Positions 1 to 6,896 of a stretch of DNA of 17,513 nucleotides are shown here, piece after piece. The DNA is from Pseudopedobacter sp045629485. Its GTDB lineage: Bacteria > Bacteroidota > Bacteroidia > Sphingobacteriales > Sphingobacteriaceae. A program made the position numbers and the translations under genes. Each line of letters starts with the position of its first letter. The first letter of the stretch is position 1. Under the pieces are notes generated by a model. The model saw nothing but the letters and a program-made list of their open reading frames with translations. It was not told the DNA's origin and made no database searches. The stretch covers positions 1 through 17,513 of the forward strand of contig JAZQRF010000379.1 in NCBI GenBank assembly GCA_045629485.1, given 5' to 3'.

Positions 1-15
1 AAGTATTTTCTAATC

Positions 16-3000
16 ATGAAGGTAGTTTTCTTTTTGCTCTTAATTAGTATTCTGCATGTTAATGCATCTGTTTTGGCTCAAAAAATAAATCTGAACAAAA
101 AGAATATTTCCTTAGTTGAGGTGCTTAAAGAGATTAGAAAACAAAGTGGATATAATATACTTTCTACTGGTGGAGCTGTTAAAAATCAGCAAGTTGTAGC
201 CGTAAATCTTTCTAATGCTTCTGTGGAAGAAGCATTGAATAAGATTCTTAAAGATTTTGGTCTTACCTATAAAATTGTCGAAAAAAATATTGTTGTTTCT
301 AAAGAAATTGGTGAATCAAAGACAATAGTACAGCCCAAGCCCATACCCGTAACTGGAAAAATTACAGATGAAAAAGGAGAGCCTCTTCCTGGAGTAGGTA
401 TAAAAGTAAAGAATACACAAGTAAGCACAATATCAGATGTTAATGGTAATTATAAAATCAATGTTCCTAATCAGGAAGCGGTATTGACTTTTAATTATTT
501 GGGATTTGCTACGCAGGAAAAAGCTGTTGGAGATAATAAGACGCTTAATGTTAAGCTGGTTCAGGAAGCTTCTAAATTAAACGAAGTAGTTGTTATTGGT
601 TACGGAGAGGTAAAAAGAGGCGATTTAACAGGTTCTATTGGTGAAGTGAAGATGGAAGATATGCAAAAAGCACCTGTTGCAACAATAGAGCATGCTTTAG
701 CGGGAAGGATAGCAGGTGTTCAGGTGAATTCTAATGACGGACAGCCGGGAGAGAGTTTAAACATTGTTATTCGCGGAGGAAACTCGCTAACACAAAGTAA
801 TTCTCCTTTATATGTGATAGATGGTTTTCCGGTAGAAGAAGCAATAAGTGCGGTATTGAACCCTAAAGATATTGAGTCGATAACAGTATTGAAAGATGCT
901 TCTGCAACAGCAATTTATGGTTCAAGAGGAGCTAACGGAGTTATTGTTGTAGAAACCAAAAAAGGTAAGGTGGGGACTCCGGTTTTAACCTACGATGGTT
1001 CTTTAGGTTTTCAAAATGTAATTAAAAAAATGGATTTATTAAGTCCGTACGATTTTGTTAAATACCAGATAGAATTAGATCCTGCTTTAGCTACTTCGAC
1101 TTATCTGACTGATTTTGGCAGACAGTTGGATGATTATAAAAACATTGCGCCTATAGATTGGCAGGATATGATGTTTGAGACGGCTCCTTTACATATTCAC
1201 AATCTTTCTTTGACAGGAGGTACGCCTCAAACTAAATATTCCGTTTCAGGGTCAATTTTTGATCAAACAGGGGTAATTGTAAACTCAGGATATAGTCGTC
1301 ATCAGGGAAGGTTATTACTAGATCAGAAAATAAACAATAAATTAAAACTATTTGCTAATGTAAACGCAAGTAAAGAAGTCGCATACGGTCAACCGGTCTC
1401 GTCATCAAGATCAAGTAGTACTCAGGCTTACTCTACATATTTAATGTATCAGGTTTGGGGCTACAGTCCGGTAACAAGACCGGGAATGGATTTGATAGAA
1501 GAACCTATAGACGATTTGGCAACAGATTCTCGCTTTAACCCTTACTTATCGGCGAAAAATGAGCTTAACAGGAGGACAACCAGTACTTTATTTGCTAACG
1601 CAAGGTTAAATTATACACTTTCAAAGAATCTTGAGCTGGCTGTAAGAGGAGGGGTTAATAATCGGGTGATTTTACAAGAGTCATTTTATAACGAGGATAC
1701 ATCCAGAGGTTTCGCTTTTCCTGATAATACAATGAAGGTGAATGGGGCTTTACATAATACCTATTTAAATACATGGGTAAATGAAAACTTGCTGACTTAT
1801 AGAAAACAGATAAACAGCAACAACAATATAAATATTATTGCAGGAGCAACTTTTCAGTCTAACGAGAGCAGGCTTAACGGCTATACTTCACAGCGTATTC
1901 CCAACCCAGAATTGGGAGTGAGTGGATTAGATCAGGGAGAGCTGTCTTCTCTGGCTTCGTCGATATCTCAAAATACTTTAGCCTCGTTTCTATCAAGAAT
2001 AAATTATAATTATAAGTCCAAATATCTGTTTACTACGTCATTCAGAGCAGATGGATCTTCAAAATTTGCAAAAGGAAATAAATGGGGATATTTTCCTTCG
2101 GCAGCTTTTGCCTGGAGCATGGGTAAAGAAAATTTTATTAAAAATTTATCTTATGTATCGGATGCAAAATTTAGAGTGAGTTATGGTATTACCGGAAATA
2201 ATAGGGTAAGTGATTTTCCATATTTATCCTCTTTAACTATGCCTTTTCAACATTTTTATTCATACAATAATCAACTACCCACTAACGGTATTTTACCAAG
2301 CGCCTACGGTAATGAAGATTTGAAATGGGAAAGTACAGAGCAAATTGATATAGGTTATGATCTTTCTCTTTTTAAAGAAAGAATAAGCCTTACTGTTGAT
2401 TTATATAGGAAAAACACGAGCGATTTGTTAATAAATGCGGTGGTTCCATATAGTACAGGCTATACTTCTATTTTTAAAAACATCGGAAAGGTGAGAAATG
2501 AAGGTATTGAAATCTCTGTGCGTACAGTTAATTATAAAAATAAACATTTTACATGGTCTAGTGATTTTAATATAGCCTTTAACAAAAATAAAGTGCTGGC
2601 TTTGGCAGAAGGACAAGAGAAATTAATCTCTTCAATTTCTTTTCCGGCAACATATACGCAGGCACAGTTGTATTTGGCAAAAATAGGAGGGCCAGCAGCT
2701 ACTTTTTTTGGCTACCAATGGGAAGGGAACTACCAGATAGATGATTTTGATATACAGCCAAACGGTAGTTATAAATTAAAAAATGGTGTTCCGTCAAACG
2801 GTAGTCCAGATATACAACCAGGAGACATAAAATATAAAGACTTTAACGGAGATGGAGTTATAACTGATAAAGACCGTGTGTATATTGGAAGAGCCCTTCC
2901 TATTCATGTTGGAGGTTTCAATAACAATCTGGATTACAAAAACTTTTCTCTTAATGTGTTTTTCCAATGGTCTTACGGGAATGATATTTTTAATGCTAAC

Positions 3001-3399
3001 CGCGACATGTTCGAAGGTAATCTGTATAGCAGAAACAACCTGAATCAATATGCTACTTATGCAAACAGATGGACACCGGAAAATCCTAATAATGAATATT
3101 TCAGGAAGGGTGGACAGGGGCCCACAGGAATGTTTTCCTCAAGGGTAATAGAAGATGGGTCTTTTCTGCGTCTTAAAACCGTGTCGTTGTCCTATCGGTT
3201 ACCTGAAAGTTTTTGTAAACGTTTAAATTTGAAAAGCATAGATACTTATGCTTCGGCACAAAACCTTTACACATGGACTAATTACTCGGGAATGGATCCT
3301 GAAGTATCTGTGCAAAACTCAATATTAACACCAGGTTTTGACTACTCGGCATATCCAAGAGAAAGAGCAATAACGTTTGGCGTTAAGGTGTCATTATAA
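16..3399 (+). CDS. SusC-family TonB-dependent outer-membrane transporter with N-terminal STN domain
   Basis: Outer-membrane beta-barrel that imports glycan fragments with its SusD partner, powered by TonB. Domains seen: hydrophobic signal segment (residues 3-21, ending ...VLAQ); STN (secretin/TonB short N-terminal) domain about 23-97; carboxypeptidase-regulatory-like beta-sandwich about 112-183; SusC-type motif NEVVVIGYG at 189-197; plug domain to about 315; then a barrel ending in the aromatic/hydrophobic pattern FGVKVSL. The 1127 residues fit the family. Known for the family: an STN domain contacts a FecR-like anti-sigma factor, so an ECF sigma/anti-sigma pair probably lies upstream, outside the window. 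ATG 16 is the first start in the window, but the frame is open to base 1 (K-Y-F-L-I before the Met). Family members often have a longer N-terminus, so the true start may be cut off. The gene leads the operon, 33 bp before susD. The import role is secure; the substrate is unknown. Confidence 0.95.
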   Translation: MKVVFFLLLISILHVNASVLAQKINLNKKNISLVEVLKEIRKQSGYNILSTGGAVKNQQVVAVNLSNASVEEALNKILKDFGLTYKIVEKNIVVSKEIGESKTIVQPKPIPVTGKITDEKGEPLPGVGIKVKNTQVSTISDVNGNYKINVPNQEAVLTFNYLGFATQEKAVGDNKTLNVKLVQEASKLNEVVVIGYGEVKRGDLTGSIGEVKMEDMQKAPVATIEHALAGRIAGVQVNSNDGQPGESLNIVIRGGNSLTQSNSPLYVIDGFPVEEAISAVLNPKDIESITVLKDASATAIYGSRGANGVIVVETKKGKVGTPVLTYDGSLGFQNVIKKMDLLSPYDFVKYQIELDPALATSTYLTDFGRQLDDYKNIAPIDWQDMMFETAPLHIHNLSLTGGTPQTKYSVSGSIFDQTGVIVNSGYSRHQGRLLLDQKINNKLKLFANVNASKEVAYGQPVSSSRSSSTQAYSTYLMYQVWGYSPVTRPGMDLIEEPIDDLATDSRFNPYLSAKNELNRRTTSTLFANARLNYTLSKNLELAVRGGVNNRVILQESFYNEDTSRGFAFPDNTMKVNGALHNTYLNTWVNENLLTYRKQINSNNNINIIAGATFQSNESRLNGYTSQRIPNPELGVSGLDQGELSSLASSISQNTLASFLSRINYNYKSKYLFTTSFRADGSSKFAKGNKWGYFPSAAFAWSMGKENFIKNLSYVSDAKFRVSYGITGNNRVSDFPYLSSLTMPFQHFYSYNNQLPTNGILPSAYGNEDLKWESTEQIDIGYDLSLFKERISLTVDLYRKNTSDLLINAVVPYSTGYTSIFKNIGKVRNEGIEISVRTVNYKNKHFTWSSDFNIAFNKNKVLALAEGQEKLISSISFPATYTQAQLYLAKIGGPAATFFGYQWEGNYQIDDFDIQPNGSYKLKNGVPSNGSPDIQPGDIKYKDFNGDGVITDKDRVYIGRALPIHVGGFNNNLDYKNFSLNVFFQWSYGNDIFNANRDMFEGNLYSRNNLNQYATYANRWTPENPNNEYFRKGGQGPTGMFSSRVIEDGSFLRLKTVSLSYRLPESFCKRLNLKSIDTYASAQNLYTWTNYSGMDPEVSVQNSILTPGFDYSAYPRERAITFGVKVSL

Positions 3400-3432
3400 T
3401 AGTATAAGGTATTTACCCAAAAGATATTTAAA

Positions 3433-5310
3433 ATGAGAAATAGATATTTTAGAATTTCTTTATCATTAATTATTGGGATATTGATAACATCCTGCGAAAA
3501 ATTTCTGGATACTACTCCCGAAGATTTCTTAACCCCAAAAAACTATTACGAAACAGAGGCTCAGTTACAATTCGCCTTAAATGGAGTGTATGCAACCTTA
3601 AAAAGCTCAAGTTTATACGGTAATTATATGTTAGGCCGAATGGGGCTTGAAGCTGATGAAGGCTTTAATTCCTGGACTAATGAATTAGCTACTGTTGGAG
3701 GCTATCGTGTATCAACCAATGATATTAAGGTAGAAGCTTTTTGGAAAGAACTCTATATCGGTATCAATAAAGCCAATTTACTGCTGGATAATATTAATAA
3801 ACCAGTTATGGACGAAACCAAAAGAAATATAATTGAAGGCGAAGCTTTGTTTTTACGCGGATATTTCTATTTCATGTTGGTAAGGAATTTTGGCGATGTG
3901 CCGTTTTTTATAACTCCTCCAGTTTCTGCTTCTATAGAAAGTACCCATTTACCCAGAACTCCAGCTAAACAAATTTACGAGCAAATATTAGAAGACATGG
4001 AAAAAGCTTCTGAGAAAGTCCAAGATATACAAACAATAGGATATGGAGGAAAGGTTAGCAAGTCAGCTGTTTGGGGAGTTATGGCAAGAGTTTGTCTGCA
4101 CATGGCGGGTAATCCTATAAAAGAAACCTCAAAATATGCTGAGGCAAAAAAATGGGCTAAAATGGTAATTGATTTAGGAATACATCATCTAAATGATTCT
4201 TATCAGGATGTATTTATGAACTATATGCAAGATAAATATGATTATAAAGAAAGTATTTGGGAAGTAGAGTTTTGGGGAAATAACAGTGTGGGAGCATATA
4301 GAAACGGAGGCATGGTAGGTAGGAATAATGGAATATTGTATACCTCAACGGCAGACCCGTCTATTGGTTACTCACCAGGTTATACGCATCCAAGTATTTA
4401 CCTGTACGAACTTTATAATTCCCCAGATAAACTTCATTCTTATGATTTAAGAAGAGATTGGTCTATCGCACCTTTCAAATATGACAGCGGGGTTAATCCG
4501 GCGAAAAAGACAGCATACACTACAACAGAAATCAGCCAGCGATGTGCTGGTAAATTTAGAAGGGAGTACGAAACTTTTGCACCAAAGGTAGATGGTTATA
4601 CGTCTATTAATTTTCCATTATTAAGATATTCTGATGTTTTATTAATGTACGCAGAAGCAGATGTAATGTCCAGTCCGGAAGATACACCAAGTGAGTTTGC
4701 GAAAAAGTATTTAAACGAAGTTAGAAGAAGAGGCTATGGGAAAAATCTTAATGGAGCAGGAAATCTTTCAGAGAGTATTAAAACAATACGGATAACAGAC
4801 GGAGGAACTGGCTACACAAGTGTTCCGGCAATAACTATTACCGGCGGAGGTGGAACGGATGCAGAAGCAATAGCAATTATCTCAGGAGGTGCAGTTACGG
4901 GCATTAATATCGTTAATCCGGGAAAGAGGTTTTCATCTGCACCCGTTATAACTATTACCGGAGGAGGTGGGACAGGAGCTAATGCAGTTGCTGTGTTAAC
5001 AACAGTGACTGATGCCGATGCACCTGAAAACGATGTGGTAAGCGATATTGCCTTTATGGATTTATTGCAAAAAGAAAGGGCAAGGGAACTGGCTTTTGAA
5101 CTTTTAAGAAAAGGAGATTTAGTAAGATGGGGGATTTTTCCCGTAAGAATGGATCATTGCAGAACATTAACACTAACAGCACCCAGCTTTACAGATAGGA
5201 ATAACGCACTTACTTATTACACCAATGCATCAGCAAGAGATGTGGTATGGCCAATTCCGTCAGTTGAGATGGGGGTCAATCCAAAGCTGGAACAAAATAA
5301 TGGATGGTAG
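3433..5310 (+). CDS. SusD/RagB-family glycan-binding lipoprotein with a glycine-rich repeat insertion
   Basis: Surface lipoprotein that caps the SusC barrel and binds the glycan. Signal peptide with lipobox ITSC, lipidated Cys21. The SusD hallmarks are present: N-terminal FLDTTPEDFLTP; TPR-like helical region with EGEALFLRGYFYFMLVRNFGDVP; C-terminal PLLRYSDVLLMYAEA, LNEVRRRGYG, and the late block ERARELAFELLRKGDLVRWG. At 625 residues it is somewhat long, partly because residues 452-523 hold two copies of a Gly/Thr/Ile-rich repeat (D/N-x-G...P-x-ITITGGGGT) between the LNEVRRR helix and the ERARELAFE helix, which normally lie closer together. It follows susC by 33 bp and is followed after 20 bp by another lipoprotein gene, the standard susC-susD-lipoprotein order. 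The binding role is certain at family level; the ligand is unknown. Confidence 0.95.
   Translation: MRNRYFRISLSLIIGILITSCEKFLDTTPEDFLTPKNYYETEAQLQFALNGVYATLKSSSLYGNYMLGRMGLEADEGFNSWTNELATVGGYRVSTNDIKVEAFWKELYIGINKANLLLDNINKPVMDETKRNIIEGEALFLRGYFYFMLVRNFGDVPFFITPPVSASIESTHLPRTPAKQIYEQILEDMEKASEKVQDIQTIGYGGKVSKSAVWGVMARVCLHMAGNPIKETSKYAEAKKWAKMVIDLGIHHLNDSYQDVFMNYMQDKYDYKESIWEVEFWGNNSVGAYRNGGMVGRNNGILYTSTADPSIGYSPGYTHPSIYLYELYNSPDKLHSYDLRRDWSIAPFKYDSGVNPAKKTAYTTTEISQRCAGKFRREYETFAPKVDGYTSINFPLLRYSDVLLMYAEADVMSSPEDTPSEFAKKYLNEVRRRGYGKNLNGAGNLSESIKTIRITDGGTGYTSVPAITITGGGGTDAEAIAIISGGAVTGINIVNPGKRFSSAPVITITGGGGTGANAVAVLTTVTDADAPENDVVSDIAFMDLLQKERARELAFELLRKGDLVRWGIFPVRMDHCRTLTLTAPSFTDRNNALTYYTNASARDVVWPIPSVEMGVNPKLEQNNGW
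4786..5001 (+). repeat. Two tandem 39-residue-period repeat units inside the SusD gene
   Basis: Unit 1 is 4786-4902 and unit 2 is 4903-5001 (the second lacks the last six residues). The period is 117 bp, or 39 codons. Each unit reads hydrophobic-rich strand, N/D-x-G-x-x-(Y/F)-(T/S)-S-x-P, ITITGGGGT, then alternating Ala/Ile or Ala/Val. The best DNA match is 4831-4856 against 4948-4973, 26 bases with only two differences. The pattern resembles short beta-rich repeats seen in phage tail and surface proteins (recalled, not searched). It is an in-frame insertion in an otherwise ordinary SusD. Confidence 0.8.
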
Positions 5311-5330
5311 AATATAGCTAAAGCAAAAAA

Positions 5331-6290
5331 ATGATGAGAAAATATAGCTTACTGTACATGGCATTTTTTGTATTAATGGCCTGTCAGAAAACAGAAGATG
5401 TAACTACACCAGATTTTGAAGTTCAGGCAGAATCTGTGGAGGTGAAATTAGGAGAAGAAGTGAAATTTACTTTTTCAGGAAATCCAGATTTTATCAATTT
5501 TTATTCTGGAGAAAGAGGAAACAATTATGATTTTATCTACGGACGGGTAGAAGAAACAGAAATATACCTGTCGTTTGAATCCCAGATAATTGATAATAGA
5601 GTGCCTAAAAGTACTCAGGGAGATCAGGTTTCTGTACAGGTGTCTACCAACTATAATGGAAAACAAACCATAGAAGATGTTGAAGATGGAGCAGCAGGAT
5701 GGACAGATATAACTTCTGAGTTTAGAATGGCTCAATTATCAGAGAATAATACATTTGTACCGTCTGGTAAGGTTAATATTTCTCCGTATCTAGAAGAAGG
5801 AAAACCAATTTATATCGCCTTTAAATATACTACTCATCCAAGGTCAACACATGGAGTTGCACCTAATTTTAACAGGATAAGGAATTTTTCATTAGAATCA
5901 ATAAATAACGGAGAAACATCGTATCTGGCAACACATGCTACAGCAGGGATTACGCCTCCAAAAAGTTTAATAAGATCGGCTACTTATCAGACAGGTAGAG
6001 GGACTTTAGAATCTACCTACATCAATTTTTATGGAAATGCATCGCCAGCACAAGATGATGTTTTAACTACTGCATGGGTAATTACCAATCCCTTTAATAT
6101 AGGTAAAAAGGTGGATTTTGGTATTGATAAAGCTATTTCTGTGAAAACTGTGGCAGATGTTACGGTAAAATCATATTCTCATTTATATAAAAGTCCAGGT
6201 ACTTATCAAGTAGTATTCGTAGCCAAGAATGCGAATGTATTTGGTGAGAAAAGTATTCTTAAACGTATGCAAATTACGGTTTTGCCTTAG
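5331..6290 (+). CDS. DUF5017-like surface lipoprotein (SusE/F position)
   Basis: Predicted outer-membrane lipoprotein in the place where SusE/SusF-type glycan-binding proteins are usually encoded. It has a short signal peptide with lipobox LMAC, lipidated Cys18. An N-terminal Ig/PKD-like segment (about 25-110) carries the motif FSGNPDFINFYSGERG, which I associate with the DUF5017 family. The remainder is beta-rich and ends in a second PKD-like strand pattern (HLYKSPGTYQVVFVAKN, about 284-300). There are no recognisable catalytic residues, so binding is more likely than hydrolysis. Two adjacent Met codons (5331, 5334) are possible starts, with no clear Shine-Dalgarno to choose between them, as is usual in Bacteroidota. 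It is 20 bp after susD and 21 bp before the split propeller gene. Family call moderate; lipoprotein nature strong. Confidence 0.8.
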   Translation: MMRKYSLLYMAFFVLMACQKTEDVTTPDFEVQAESVEVKLGEEVKFTFSGNPDFINFYSGERGNNYDFIYGRVEETEIYLSFESQIIDNRVPKSTQGDQVSVQVSTNYNGKQTIEDVEDGAAGWTDITSEFRMAQLSENNTFVPSGKVNISPYLEEGKPIYIAFKYTTHPRSTHGVAPNFNRIRNFSLESINNGETSYLATHATAGITPPKSLIRSATYQTGRGTLESTYINFYGNASPAQDDVLTTAWVITNPFNIGKKVDFGIDKAISVKTVADVTVKSYSHLYKSPGTYQVVFVAKNANVFGEKSILKRMQITVLP

Positions 6291-6311
6291 AATGTAATAA
6301 AGTATAGAACT

Positions 6312-6809
6312 ATGGAGGATATTATGTTCATGATAACGATATCCTTGGTGATTGTGTTTTCTCTATTTAAAAAACACGACATCCAGGGACGCTTTTTCTC
6401 TAAAAAAAGCTTGTTGACCAAGAAATTATTATTGATTTGCTTGTTTTTAGCAATAGGGTTACATGGAAAAGCTCAGCTTGTTTTTCCTGGAAATTTTATA
6501 TCTGATGCATCAGGAAACGAAAGTTTAAATTCAGCAGCAATAACAGTACTGCCCGACGGAACTTATTTGGTGAGTCATAGCAGATTGGGTGCTAGCATCC
6601 AAACATCAGTATTACATTCACAGGATAAAGGAGAGAGTTGGCAATTGAGAGCTAATCTTAATGATATTACTGGAGCTACGCTTTTCTTTTACCAAAATGA
6701 TCTTTATTTGATGGGGACATCTGTTAATTATGGAGATATAATTATTAGGCATTCTACTGATTTTGGATACAGCTGGACTGCCCCGTCAAATGTAAACAAT
6801 GGGAAATAA
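6312..6809 (+). CDS. N-terminal fragment of the interrupted sialidase-like propeller protein
   Basis: This 165-residue piece holds the signal peptide and the first blades of an Asp-box (BNR) propeller. Two Asp boxes (S-x-D-x-G-x-x-W) are visible: SQDKGESW near residue 107 and STDFGYSW near 151. It stops after NNGK, in the middle of a motif shared with the two downstream propeller proteins. The N-terminus is odd: a hydrophobic stretch at about 5-19 is followed by a basic region and then a second, more typical signal peptide (LLTKKLLLICLFLAIG...KAQ, about 34-55). The real start may therefore be later, for example a TTG at 6411 or 6414, or the first stretch may be accidental. Alone it lacks most of the propeller and the T9SS tail and is unlikely to work. 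Confidence 0.6.
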   Translation: MEDIMFMITISLVIVFSLFKKHDIQGRFFSKKSLLTKKLLLICLFLAIGLHGKAQLVFPGNFISDASGNESLNSAAITVLPDGTYLVSHSRLGASIQTSVLHSQDKGESWQLRANLNDITGATLFFYQNDLYLMGTSVNYGDIIIRHSTDFGYSWTAPSNVNNGK

Positions 6810-6896
6810 TTTGAGGGAGAATATGTCTCAAAAGCAGTTCCAGCAGCCATTCATAATGGAAAAGTATGGAGAAGTTTTAATACCAAAGATTCGGCT

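Noticed and set aside
2428..2616. Short open frame on the - strand inside the SusC gene, and the similar short - strand frames throughout
   Set aside because: They lie wholly opposite well-supported genes, have no recognisable domain and are expected by chance in AT-rich coding DNA.
6391..6410. Small 7-bp inverted repeat (GCTTTTT ... AAAAAGC) near the start of the interrupted gene
   Set aside because: Short, A/T-dominated and within coding sequence; too weak to call a terminator or regulatory element.
6807..6809. Programmed stop-codon recoding at the TAA
   Set aside because: No known recoding signal was seen nearby and TAA is a poor candidate; a nonsense mutation or sequencing error is simpler.
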